Origin: Microcystis elabens FACHB-917
GTDB taxonomy: Bacteria; Cyanobacteriota; Cyanobacteriia; PCC-6307; Cyanobiaceae
NCBI RefSeq assembly: GCF_014698445.1
Contig: NZ_JACJSZ010000024.1
Location: 1 to 47,787, forward strand
Direction: 5' to 3'
Length of the DNA stretch: 47,787 bases
The notes under the pieces were generated by a model, which ran no database searches, was not told where the DNA came from, and saw nothing but the letters and a program-made list of their open reading frames with translations. Every line of letters starts with the position of its first letter. The first letter of the stretch is position 1. Made by a program: the position numbers and the translations under genes. Positions 37,476-47,100 of this stretch are shown here, piece after piece.

Positions 37476-40400
37476 CTGCCACCACCATCCAAGAGCTCTT
37501 CTTCAAGCCGGTTGATCGCCCAATCGATGGGGTGATCAAGGCCGATGACGAGCGGCATCTGCAGGTTGAGCTCGATGAGTACGTTGTCACCCGCGAGGTG
37601 AGCAAGGGCCTGGGTGCCTTCACCGATGCCTACCTGCACAACCCCACCGCCAATGGCGTGTGGATCTCGGGATTCTTCGGCTCAGGTAAGTCGCACCTGC
37701 TGAAGATGCTCTCGCTGATGCTCGACAGCGAGAAGCGCGTTGGTGATGAGGGCAGCCGGCCGGTGGAGATCCTGCTGCCGAAGGTGGAGGACGAGATCAT
37801 CCGTGCCGACCTGAAGAAGGCAACGGCGATCCCGGCACGCAGCCTGCTGTTCAACATCGACCAGAAGTTCGATGGCATTGGCGGCACCCATGAGGCACCG
37901 ATCCTCGAAGTGTTCATGAAGGTGCTCAACGAGCTGCAGGGCTACTACGGCAACCAGGGCTATGTGGCCCAGTTCGAGCACGACCTCAACAAGCGCGGCC
38001 AGTTCGAGGCGTTCAAGCAGACCTACCAGCGGGTGAACGGCCGCAGCTGGGAAAACGACCGCGATGCGCTGGCCACGGTGACCAAGCGCAGCTTCGCCAA
38101 GGCCTATGCCGAGCAGTTCGGGGGAAGCGAAGACGACGCGATAAAAGTAGTAAGCGACGCCAAGGACAGCTACCGCCTCTCGATTGAAGGCTTTGCCAGT
38201 CGGGTGAAGGAGTATCTCAACAGCCAGTCGCCGGGTTTCAGGCTCAACTTCTTTGTGGACGAAGCGGGCCAGTTCATAGGCCAGGAGCGCAGCCGCCTGC
38301 TGAATCTGCAGACGGTGGTGGAAAGCCTGGCCACGGCCACCGATGGGCGAGCCACGGTGTTCATCACCTCCCAGGCCGACCTGGAGGGGATCCTCGGCCA
38401 GGTGAAGTTTGAGCAGGCCGACGACCTCAGCAAGATCCAGGGCCGCTTCAAGACCAAGCTCACCCTGGCCAGCGCCGATGTGCAGGAAGTGATCCAGCGG
38501 CGCTTACTGGCCAAGACCCCGGATGAACCGGAGCAGCTGATCTCGATCTATGAGCAGGAGAAGGACAACTTCACCACCCTGTATCGCTTCAGCGATGGCT
38601 CGATTCAGCTCAAGGGCTGGGTCGATTGCCAGAGCTTCTGCGGCCTCTACCCCTTCCACCCCTACCAGCTGAGCCTGTTCCAGCAGGCGATCCAGAGCCT
38701 GGCGACCCACAGCATCTTTGAAGGCCGCAACATGGCCGTGGGCGAGCGCTCGATGCTTTCGGTGTTCCAGGAGGTGGCCAAGGCGATCAAGGAACTGCCA
38801 GTGGGCCGCCTGGCCAGCTTCGATCGGCTGTACGACGGTATCCGTGATGATATCCGGGCCGACAAGCAGCAGACGATGGTGACCGCCCAGAACCAGGTGG
38901 GCGAGCTGGAGCTGCGCATCCTCAAGGCCCTGTTCCTGCTCAAGTGGGTGCCGCAGTTCAAGAGCACAGCGCGCAACATCGCGATCCTCCTGATCAATGA
39001 GCCCAACTTCGACATCCGCGCCCATGAGCAGGCGGTGAAGGATGCCCTGATCAACCTGGAGAGCCAGAGCTACCTGCAACGCAGCGGTAAGATCTACGAG
39101 TTCCTGACCGACAAGGAGAAGGATGTCGAGCAGGAAATCAAGCGCACTGAGGTAGGGGACTCAGTGGTGATCAAGACCCTGCAGGGCATCGTTTTCGACG
39201 ACGTGCTGCGCAGCAACAAGATCCGCTTTGAAGACAACGGCAACGACTACCCCTTTGCCCAGAAGATCGACGACGGCCTGATGAAGGGCAAGGACACGGA
39301 CGTGGCCGTGAACCTGGTGACGCCGGAGCACCCGAACTACGGGCAGGACGCAATTCTGATCAGTCGCAACATGGGTGGCAGCGAGCTGATGGCGATCCTT
39401 CCGGCCAAGGAGCGCCTGATCGAGCAGATTCGCAGCTACCTCAAAACTGATCTCTACATCCGCCAGAACGGCGGAGGTGAGGACGAAACCCTCAACGCCA
39501 TCCTTGCGGTGCGATCCAGACAGAACAGCACCCGTCGCCAGGAGCTCACGCGGGTGGCCGAGGAGCTGCTGCGTTCCGCCGCGCTGGTGGTCAATGGCCA
39601 GACCCTCTCTGTTGGGGAGAGCGACCCCAGGAACCGGTTCAGCAAGGCCTACCAGGAGCTGATTCGCTCGGCCTTCCCCAAGCTGAAGATGATTCGCGGC
39701 AACTTCAGCGAAGCCACCGTGGCCCAGGTGGTGCGGGAGCAGGACGACCTGCTGGAGGGAGCGGCGATCCAGCTCTCGGAAGCCGAGCAGGAGGTGCTGG
39801 TGGATGTGGAGCGCCAGCAGAAGCTGGGCGAGCGCCTGAGCGCAGAAGATCTGGTGCGCAAGTTTGAAGCTCGCCCTTACGGCTGGAGCAACTGGGCCAC
39901 GCTCACCTTCATCGCCCGGCTGTATCGGCTCGGGAAGCTGGAGCTGCGGGAGAAGGAACTGCTCAGCAGCGTGGAGGTGATCGAGGCGCTCACCAACAGC
40001 CGCCGGCTGGGCGGCGTGAGCGTTCGCAAGCAGGAGCAGTTCGACACCAGCACGGTGAACGCGCTGAAGCGCTTTCACCAGGAGCTGTTCAACGTGCAGA
40101 GCATTGGCACCGATGCCCGCAGCACCTGCGAGGCCTTCCGCATGGCCATGCGTGAGGAGGCCCAGGACCTGCGCGAGATCGCCGCGCAGGCTTCCAGCTA
40201 TCCCTTCCTGGCCGCCGTGAAGCCCTGGGCCGAGCAGGTCGAGGCGATGGCCAAGAAGGACGACGGTTACCTGCTCAACCAGCTGGGCACCTTCAAGGAC
40301 AGCTGGCTGGATGCCGAGGAAGACCTGCTCACCCCCCTGAAGCAGTTCCTCAACGGCAATCAGAAGAAGGTGTACGACGAGGTGCGGGCGTTTGAACTGC

Positions 40401-40961
40401 GCTACGGCGATGAGTTCGCCGACCTGCCGGCCGAACAGGTCGGTGACGCCGCTGCGGAAGCTGCTGGACAGCGACAAGCCCTATGCCGGCGGGCTGATTC
40501 CCCAGGCCAACAACGCGATGGCCGAGCTCCAGCGGCAACTAAGCGAGCGGCTGGCCGAAGCCAAGGCCAAGGCACTGCAGGAGATCAGCGAGCAGGAAGC
40601 CCGGCTGAAGGCAACGGCCGACTTCCAACAGCTCGACACCAGCCAGCAGGAGCAGGTGCTGGCAGCAACGGCGGGAGCCAAGGCTGATGTGGAGGCTGCG
40701 AGTCAGCCCGGGCGGGCCTTGCTGCGGGTGAACCGCTACCGGGCCGAGGAGGTCCCCAAGCAGCTGCAGCGCATGGCGGCGCTGGCAGCCCCGGCGGACA
40801 CACCCACGGCAGCGCCGATCACGGTGGTGGCAGCCTCAGCCCTGAAGGTGAACTGCCCGCTGAGCCAGATCACCAACAGCCAGGAGCTGCAGCAGTGGCT
40901 GGATGCCCTGCGGGCTTCAGCTCAGGCAGAGCTGGATCAGGTTCATCGGATCAGCCTGTGA
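37472..40961 (+). pseudogene. brxC: BREX ATPase BrxC, with frameshift near 40443
   Basis: Walker A GFFGSGKS lies at 67-74 after the family start ELFFKPVDRPIDGVIKADDE. The first frame runs well to FADLPAEQV (about residue 990), then turns to alanine/arginine-rich nonsense ending at 40687. The next frame carries on with TPLRKLLDSDKPYAGGLIPQ through to NSQELQQWLDALRA and the stop at 40959-40961. Removing one G at 40442-40443 would join the two into about 1160 aa, the normal BrxC length. BrxC is the large P-loop protein of BREX. The shift may be real decay or a one-base read error; a programmed shift is unlikely as no slippery site is evident. Confidence 0.9.
40920..40961 (+). repeat. brxC 3' end, matching 43825-43866
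   Basis: The last 42 bases of brxC align without gaps to the last 42 bases of the ruined antitoxin gene. They match at 35 of 42 positions; the final 15 are identical and most differences are silent. Both read QAELDQxHRISL then stop. Confidence 0.75.
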
Positions 40962-40998
40962 TGCCGCCAGAAGCCAGGCCAGCACTGAGCCGGACAGT

Positions 40999-41020
40999 TA
41001 ACTTAATCCTGATTAAGTTA
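40999..41020. promoter_or_regulatory. Perfect palindrome overlapping the DUF234 ATPase start codon
   Basis: Two 10-base arms (TAACTTAATC and GATTAAGTTA) are separated by CT. The last base is the A of the ATG at 41020. It is strikingly AT-rich in GC-rich surroundings. It is a good candidate operator, or an insertion target site, for the block that follows. Confidence 0.5.
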
Positions 41021-42486
41021 TGAGCGCGATGGCCAAGTGGGGCTTCTACGGCAGGAGGCGTGAGCGGGCGGAGCTGGCGCAGCTGCTCGGCCGTGGCCGC
41101 TGGTTCTTCCTGCAGATCTCCGGGCGCCGCCGCATCGGCAAGACGCGGCTGGTGCAGGAGCTGCTGCAACCGGAGCGCCGCGAGCGGGTGCTGTACATCC
41201 AGATCCCGGACTCCGATCCAGCTGGCGTGGTGAGCACCGCCCGCGACTTCATGGAGAACTTCGGGGTGAGCGCCCCCCTGCCCCATGACCTGCGCTCCCT
41301 GGCGGTGCGCATCGGCGAGCTCTGCGCCGATGGCTGGATCGTGGCGCTTGATGAGTTCCAGTACTTCAGCCGCAAGGCCCTCTATCCGTTCACCTCCGAG
41401 CTGCAGTCCGAAGTGGACCGGCTGGCGGCTACCCCCGATGTTCGGGGCGGACTGATCGTTCTCGGCTCCCTGCACACCGAGATGCAGGCGTTGCTGGAAG
41501 ACCGCAGTGCCCCTCTCTACCAGCGCCTCACCGACACGATCAGCCTGGGGCATCTGGACATCGCCTCGCTGCTGGAGCTGCTGCAGGCCCATGCGGACAC
41601 CAGCCCGGAGCGGCTGCTGTTTCTCTGGAACCTGTTCGAGGGGGTGCCGAAGTTCTACCGCGACTGCTTTGAGCAGGGGGTGATCGCGGCGGATCGGCAG
41701 GCGTTGCTCGAGCGGATGTTCTTCAGCAGCAGTTCCCCACTGCGCACCGAGGCCGACAACTGGTTTCTGCGCGAGTTCCGGGGGCGGTACGACCTGGTGC
41801 TCAAGTACGTGGCCCGCCATCCGGGCTGCACCCATGCCGAGCTGCAGGCCTATGCCGATTCTGTGGCGCCCGAGATCGGCAGCCAGGTGGGCGGCTACCT
41901 CAAGACGCTGGAAGAGCGCTACGAGATGGTGGAGAAGCGGCTGCCGGTGTTCGCCAAACCCAAGGCTCGCAGGGGGCACTACACCATCCGCGACAACTTC
42001 CTGCGCAGCTGGCTGGATGCCCTGGCGGTGCCCACCGCCGCGATCAACTTCCGCCCCTTGCCGGGGCTGGTGGAGCAGGCCGATCAGAGGCTGATGACAG
42101 CAGAGGGCTATGGGCTGGAGCGGCTGGTGGGACAGCTCTATGAGGAACGCAGCCGCCTCGGCCTTGGGGATTTCGCGCTCAGCTCGCGCATCCAGGGCTG
42201 GTGGGACAGCCGCGACACCGAGATCGATCTGGTGGCCCTCGATGAACCCTCGCAGCGGCTGCGGCTGGGCAGCTGCAAGCGATCCGAGCAGGCACTGGTG
42301 AACGATCTGACCAACTTCGATGGCCATGTGGCCCGGTTCCTCAAGGCCTTTCCGCGGTTTGCGAGCTGGCAGGTGGAGAAGGTGGCCATTGCTCCCTCGC
42401 TGTCGCCCTCGGCCCGCCAGGCCATTGAGGCGGCGGGCACCCTGCCGCAGGGCCTGGATGATCTGGTGCAAGGGTTGTTGGAGTGA
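41020..42486 (+). CDS. ATPase with DUF234-type C-terminal nuclease-like domain
   Basis: The product is 488 aa. Walker A GRRRIGKT is at 35-42 and Walker B is WIVALDEFQYF near 110. This is the archaeal-type ATPase group that ends in a DUF234 PD-(D/E)XK-like domain. The C-terminal motif here is TEIDLVALDE...LGSCKRS. Relatives usually have GECKW, so the usual Glu is replaced by Ser and nuclease activity is doubtful. These proteins often travel in mobile or defence regions. It stands between brxC and pglX, which is not a standard BREX position. Confidence 0.82.
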   Translation: MSAMAKWGFYGRRRERAELAQLLGRGRWFFLQISGRRRIGKTRLVQELLQPERRERVLYIQIPDSDPAGVVSTARDFMENFGVSAPLPHDLRSLAVRIGELCADGWIVALDEFQYFSRKALYPFTSELQSEVDRLAATPDVRGGLIVLGSLHTEMQALLEDRSAPLYQRLTDTISLGHLDIASLLELLQAHADTSPERLLFLWNLFEGVPKFYRDCFEQGVIAADRQALLERMFFSSSSPLRTEADNWFLREFRGRYDLVLKYVARHPGCTHAELQAYADSVAPEIGSQVGGYLKTLEERYEMVEKRLPVFAKPKARRGHYTIRDNFLRSWLDALAVPTAAINFRPLPGLVEQADQRLMTAEGYGLERLVGQLYEERSRLGLGDFALSSRIQGWWDSRDTEIDLVALDEPSQRLRLGSCKRSEQALVNDLTNFDGHVARFLKAFPRFASWQVEKVAIAPSLSPSARQAIEAAGTLPQGLDDLVQGLLE

Positions 42487-42500
42487 GCATTTCGATGCCC

Positions 42501-42908
42501 TCACGCCACCTCTGGCGCGATCAGCTCAAGGCCCGGAAAGGCCTGAAGGTAGCGGCGCCGATCCCGGCTGAGCAGTGGCACCTGTTCCACCAGGGCATGG
42601 GCGCCGATCAGGAAATCGGCCAGCACCGTCTGGCGCGAACCGCCCCGGGCTCGGTAGTCGGCATGGGCTCGGGCGGCGAGAAAGGCAGCCTCGCGGGGGA
42701 TCGGGCGGTAGGTGTAGAGATGGTCTGGCAGCAACTCATCCACCGCCTCGATGGCCTCGCAGGCGAAGGCGATCTCGGCATAGACGATCGGATTGATCAG
42801 CACGGGAGCGCGGTCAAGCCAGCAGCTGAGTTGCTCTCCGCTCCACGACTGCCAGATGGGATCAGCTGTGATCACATCGAGGATCACATTGGAATCCACG
42901 ACCACCAT
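42501..42908 (-). CDS. vapC: VapC-family PIN ribonuclease toxin
   Basis: The product is 135 aa. Acidic PIN positions are present: VVDSNVILD, NPIVYAEIAFAC, LADFLIGAHA and LLSRDRRRY. The pattern NP-x-x-Y-A-E is typical of one VapC branch. Its ATG overlaps the antitoxin stop by one base. All catalytic residues are intact, so the module may be active. Confidence 0.88.
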   Translation of the reverse strand: MVVVDSNVILDVITADPIWQSWSGEQLSCWLDRAPVLINPIVYAEIAFACEAIEAVDELLPDHLYTYRPIPREAAFLAARAHADYRARGGSRQTVLADFLIGAHALVEQVPLLSRDRRRYLQAFPGLELIAPEVA

Positions 42909-43147
42909 CAGGGCTGCTCTTCGCCACGGGTGAGGGCGAGCAGCTCATCGGTGCCGAGGCGCGTGCGCAACCGGGCCCGCTTCAGCCGCTGGAGGCCGTC
43001 GCTGGCGCGAGAGCACTCAGGGGTCTGCTTCTCGATCAACACCCGGCCGTTCTCCACCACGAAGCTCACCTCGGTGTGGGGCAGCAGGCTGCATTGCTCA
43101 CGGATCTGCTGGGGGATGGTGACCTGCCCCTTGCTGGTGATCCGCAT
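42908..43147 (-). CDS. vapB: VapB antitoxin, AbrB/SpoVT type
   Basis: The product is 79 aa: MRITSKGQVTIPQQIREQCS is the swapped-hairpin AbrB start. The C-terminus (RLRTRLGTDELLALTRGEEQ) would wrap the toxin. It differs in fold from the VapB at 7801, so the two vapBC modules are unrelated imports. It probably represses its own promoter at the palindrome just upstream. Confidence 0.88.
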   Translation of the reverse strand: MRITSKGQVTIPQQIREQCSLLPHTEVSFVVENGRVLIEKQTPECSRASDGLQRLKRARLRTRLGTDELLALTRGEEQP

Positions 43148-43167
43148 GGCCCGACACAGTGACGCTG

Positions 43168-43180
43168 GTAAGAATCTTAC
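43168..43180 (-). promoter_or_regulatory. Candidate vapBC operator / -10 region
   Basis: GTAAG-AAT-CTTAC is a perfect inverted repeat 20 bases upstream of the vapB start. On the minus strand it contains TAAGAT, a fair -10 box. Self-repression of AbrB-type vapB at such a site would be usual. Confidence 0.4.
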
Positions 43181-43263
43181 TGGCGTTGGCGGGTCCAGCC
43201 TGGCGCCGGAGGCCAGAAGCCCCAGCCATGGCCTCCTGCCTGTAGCTCAGGGGCTACGGCTGA

Positions 43264-43503
43264 ATGAGTAGGGTCGTCAAGTCGGAGGCCTACCGGATGT
43301 GGATGGATGGCCTCAGGGATCAAGCCGGCAGAGCTCGCATCTTGATGCGTGTGGATCGCCTGATTCATGGCAATCCAGGCGACCATCGCAATCTCTGCGA
43401 GGGAGTGGCTGAATTGAAGATCGATGTGGCAGCAAAGCCACGCAAACCAAAGACATCGCCAAGGCTCTCGATTTGAACCACACTTTTGAGGATCAAACGT
43501 CAT
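43264..43503 (+). pseudogene. HigB/RelE-like toxin remnant
   Basis: The start reads MSRVVKSEAYRMWMDGLRDQ, ARILMRVDRLIHGNPGDHRN and EGVAELKID, the first half of the addiction-module killer family. After that, the middle strands are missing. In another frame the normal end appears (GGSKATQTKDIAKALDLNHT). A deletion plus a frameshift has removed the core, so no active toxin is expected. The end overlaps the antitoxin ATG at 43502. Confidence 0.7.
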
Positions 43504-43866
43504 GACTCAGGCTCAACCGCTGTCCAGTCCAGGCTCTACCAGCTTCTCTGCTTATGACGTAGCCGAGCATCTCAGAACTCCTGGGGAGAGATGGCTGCCT
43601 ATCTGGATGCCTGGCTTGAGGAGGCTCCGGATGATGTGGCAGGTCTGGAGCGGGCCTTGGGTGATCTCGCCCGTGCCAAGGGGATGTCGCAGGTTGCCAG
43701 AGACGCTGGTCTTAGCCGCGAGAGCCTGTATCGCGCCCTCAGCGCCGAGGGGAATCCCAGTTTTGCGACCGTGCTCAAGGTGACCAGAGCCCTTGGCCTG
43801 AGGTTGCAGGCCTGTGCCGCTGCTGCTCAAGCAGAGCTTGACCAAGGGCACCGGATCAGCCTGTGA
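43502..43866 (+). pseudogene. HigA-like antitoxin, frameshifted, with a brxC-derived tail
   Basis: The first frame gives SFSAYDVAEHLRTPGE. A shift near 43588-43592 moves to EMAAYLDAWLEEAPDDVAGL, then the helix-turn-helix ARAKGMSQVARDAGLSRESL and ALSAEGNPSFATVLKVTRAL. The open part from the ATG at 43591 is 91 aa. Family members normally end soon after LGLRL; here the tail is QAELDQGHRISL, copied from a brxC end. The DNA-binding part could still be made. Confidence 0.7.
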
Positions 43867-43909
43867 ACCGGCGGTAGGATGAGCATGTTCTACACGCCAA
43901 ACCCAGGCT

Positions 43910-44482
43910 GTGGAAGGCACTCTGGCCACCCCACCCCGCAAGCAAGCAGCGCCGCGCTCAGCCAGCGTGAAGAAACGCCTGCTGCGCTCGATTGCCGCAC
44001 GCTCGGGCGAGGTGGTGCTGCGGCGCGACCTGGCGCGTTTCGGAAGTCCGGCCCAGGTGAGCAGAGCCCTGAACCAACTGGTGGCCGAAGGCAAGCTGGT
44101 GCGGATCGGTACGGGCGTGTACGCCAAAGCGGGGCCTGGGCCGATTTCAGGCATCCCGATGGCGCGCCAGCCGCTGGGCGCGTTGGCCGCCGAAACCTTC
44201 GATCGTCTGGGTATTTCCTGGCAGCTGGGGGCAGCGCAGCGCCGCTACAACGAGCGCCTCACCACCCAGGTGCCCTGGCGCACCACGTTCGACACCGGCA
44301 AACGGCGCATCAGCCGCCGCCTGCAGATCGGCAAGCAGGTGGTGAATTATGAAAACGATCTCACCCGCCCAGCGTGGCGCCGTCGAGGAAGCCGATCAGC
44401 GCGGCCTGGTGGCATCAGGGCTGGGATCGCAGCCGCCACAGCCTGGGATCCCGGCCACAATGCAACACAGCCAGCACGATGA
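43910..44482 (+). CDS. DUF6088 / AbiEi-like antitoxin-type winged-helix protein
   Basis: The frame encodes 190 aa. VKKRLLRSIAARSGEVVLRR, DLARFGSPAQVSRALNQLVA and EGKLVRIGTGVYAKAG form a winged helix as in AbiEi antitoxins. TTFDTGKRRISRRLQIGKQV follows. The final 45 residues (after NYEN) are arginine-rich and overlap the opposite-strand toxin, so the true protein was probably longer in another form, and its 3' end was replaced. The GTG at 43910 is a guess. No AbiEii-type toxin follows. Confidence 0.6.
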   Translation: MEGTLATPPRKQAAPRSASVKKRLLRSIAARSGEVVLRRDLARFGSPAQVSRALNQLVAEGKLVRIGTGVYAKAGPGPISGIPMARQPLGALAAETFDRLGISWQLGAAQRRYNERLTTQVPWRTTFDTGKRRISRRLQIGKQVVNYENDLTRPAWRRRGSRSARPGGIRAGIAAATAWDPGHNATQPAR

Positions 44483-44717
44483 TTCGGTTCTGTTGAGGCT
44501 GCACCAAATACACCACTCCGTAGGGGAAGCGGGGGACCAGGGCACGCCGTGTTTGCTGGTGGAAGGGTGGAAAGGAACCTGGTCTCGATCGGATCTGCAG
44601 CAGTTGTTGACGCACGACTGCCAAAAATCTCTGCCCCAGGCCGGGAGCCTGATCGGCATACCAAGCCGACGCACTGGCGAGATCCACCCGGGCTTCTGGC
44701 CGGATCAGAAGGTCCAT
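44415..44717 (-). CDS. ParE/RelE family toxin
   Basis: The product is 100 aa: LLIRPEARVDLASASAWYAD, then FPPFHQQTRRALVPRFPYGV and VLAVLHCGRDPRLW. It has the same family pattern as the toxin at 6122 but is clearly diverged. It lies 26 bases after its antitoxin on the same strand and overlaps the end of the DUF6088 frame. Confidence 0.85.
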   Translation of the reverse strand: MDLLIRPEARVDLASASAWYADQAPGLGQRFLAVVRQQLLQIRSRPGSFPPFHQQTRRALVPRFPYGVVYLVQPQQNRIIVLAVLHCGRDPRLWRLRSQP

Positions 44718-44743
44718 GGCGAGCAGTGGAAATCAGGGCTGCT

Positions 44744-44953
44744 TCAAAGCGCCTGTTCCAGCTCCGCCAACACTTTGAAAGCGTCGTCGCCGGGATTGCC
44801 GTCGAGGCGGAAGGCTTCCAGGCGTTTGTCAACCAGCTGCTGCTCAGCCCGTGTGGCGGGCAGACCCTGCTGTTCGGCGGCGATCGAATCCCACAGGGCT
44901 TGCACGAGTTCGAGGCGCTGGGCCAGGGGCAGGTTGAGCAGGTCTGAGCCCAT
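44744..44953 (-). CDS. Addiction-module antitoxin (PF09720-like)
   Basis: The product is 69 aa: LLNLPLAQRLELVQALWDSI is the family hallmark, followed by a charged AEQQLVDKRLEAF helix. It is the partner of the ParE/RelE toxin downstream. It is divergent from pglX, and the 104 bases between hold the promoters of both. Confidence 0.85.
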   Translation of the reverse strand: MGSDLLNLPLAQRLELVQALWDSIAAEQQGLPATRAEQQLVDKRLEAFRLDGNPGDDAFKVLAELEQAL

Positions 44954-45057
44954 CAGCCACTCCGGCAGGCACCGGATCTTGACGTCTGAAACAACCTAGC
45001 CAGAACCCACCGCCCACTCCAGCACCACCAGCTGCTCCCGCACACCGTCCCCACTCC

Positions 45058-47100
45058 ATGCCCGTCAACACCGCCGCCCTGAAGACCTTTGCTCCGGCGA
45101 TGCGGCGGCAGCTGATGGAGGCGGTGGGCCGCAAGCTGGATCTGCTGCTCAACAGCCAGACACCCGATACGCTCAGCACCTACGCCAAGCAGATCGCGGA
45201 ACTGCGCGAGCAGGAAGCCGAGAACCGCGAGCAGTTGCTGGAACGGGTGGCTTACACCTGGTTCAACCGGCTATGCGCTCTGCGCTATCTGGATGCCAGG
45301 GGCTGGCACCCCTTCGGCTGCAAGGTGTTGATGCCGGCGGCTGAGGGGGAAACCCAGCCGGAACTGCTCAAGCTGATGCGGGCGGGCAGCCTGCCAGCCG
45401 AACTGAAGCCCCACACCAACGAGGCACGCCTGCATGGCCTGCTCGATGGTCAGATCCCACCGGCGATCTCTGGTGCGGATCCGCAAGGCGAGGTGTATCG
45501 CGAGCTGGTGCTGGCCAGTTCCCGCTCCTATCACCAGCTACTGCCGGAGCTGTTTGAGGGACTGGATGACGCCAGCGAGTTGCTGTTGCCTGACGATTTG
45601 CTCAGCGAAGGCTCGATCGCTGGTGCATTCCGCAGCTCGATCAGCGACAAAGACTGCGAGGATGTGGAGATCATCGGCTGGCTGTACCAGTTTTATATCT
45701 CCGAGAAAAAGGATCAAGTGATCGGCAAGGTGGTCAAAAGCGAAGACATCCCTGCCGCCACACAGCTCTTCACGCCAAACTGGATCGTGAAGTACATGGT
45801 GCAGAACTCGCTCGGCGCCACCTGGCTGGCCACCTATCCAGATAGCCCGCTCAAGGGCCAGATGGAGTTCTACATCGAGCCTGCAAAGCAGACACCCGAA
45901 GTGCAGGCGGAGCTGGCGGCGATCACCCCCGAAAGCCTCGATCCAGAAGCTCTCACCCTGATCGATCCAGCCTGCGGTTCGGCTCACATTCTGGTGGAGG
46001 CTTACGACCTCCTGAAAGCGATCTACCTGGAGCGCGGCTACCGGCAGCGCGACATTCCTGAGCTGATCCTCACCAAGAACCTGTACGGGCTGGACATCTG
46101 TCCTCGAGCTACGCAGCTTTCGGCTTTTTCTCTGCTGATGAAGGGCCGGGAAGACGACCGGCGCCTACTGGAGCGAGGTATCAAGCTCAACGTGATGGCC
46201 CTGCAGGGCAGCACCGGCCTCAATGTGGAACGTCTCGCTGCGAGTGTGGATCTCTCCGCAGCTGGCGTAAGCCGAGCCGATGTGCGCATGCTTTCTGAGC
46301 TCTTTGTCCATGCCACCACGTTTGGATCTCTGATCCAGGTGCCGGCGGTGCTGGCGGACAAACTGCCGGCACTCAGGCACATAGCCGAGACATCGAGCCA
46401 AGACCTCTTTACTGATGGAGAGCTCCAGAAGCTGGGAGCGCTGGTAAGCCAGTCGGAGATTCTGGCGCGAAAGTATGACGCAGTGGTAGCGAATCCGCCG
46501 TATATGGGCAGCAAGTACCACATCCCTGCCGTCAAGACGTTCCTGAAGAAGCACTATTCAGGCTATGAGAAAGACGTGTTTTCCGCGTTTATCGACCGCG
46601 ACCTCTCGCTGAGCAAGCCGCACGGCCGCCTTGGCTTCATGTCGCCGTTTGTCTGGATGTTCATCTCCAGCCACGAGGATCTGCGAACGCGGCTGATCGA
46701 TCACGAGACGATCACAACGCTGATCCAGCTTGAGTATTCAGGCTTCGAGGGCGCGACCGTGCCGATCTGCACGTTCACGCTGCAGAAGGGCCACGTGACC
46801 GGCCAGAAGGGCTGCTTCATCCGGCTGTCGGACTTCCGCGGCTCGGCGAATCAGGCACCGAAGACACTCGAAGCCATCAAGGACAGGCACTGCGGCTGGT
46901 TCTTCGAAGTCGCCCAAGACGAGTTCAAGAAGATCCCGGGGAGCCCGGTGGCGTATTGGGTTAGCGAGAAGATTCGGGAACAGTTCAAGAGCAACGCAGC
47001 CTTCGAAGAGTTCGCCAAGCCCAGGATCGGCATGCGAACGGGTGACAACGAAAGATTCTTACGCAAATGGTTCGAGATTGACTTAGGAATGGTAAACTTA
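45058..47100 (+). pseudogene. pglX: BREX adenine methyltransferase PglX, cut by an IS
   Basis: The family part is about 680 aa of a usual 1100-1200. AMRRQLMEAVGRKLDLLLNS opens as in PglX. DPACGSAH (about 303-310) binds S-adenosylmethionine, and NPPY (479-482) is the adenine N6 methylation motif. The reading is family-like to RTGDNERFLRKWFEIDLG, then changes to unrelated sequence near 47100, where IS1595-type sequence begins. The open frame runs on to 47244 by chance. The C-terminal recognition region is displaced beyond the window or lost. PglX marks host DNA in BREX, so its loss should disable modification and defence. Confidence 0.92.

Noticed and set aside
40380..40700. Programmed frameshift in brxC
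   Set aside because: No slippery heptamer with a following stem is evident at the joint, and a single extra G explains the data more simply.
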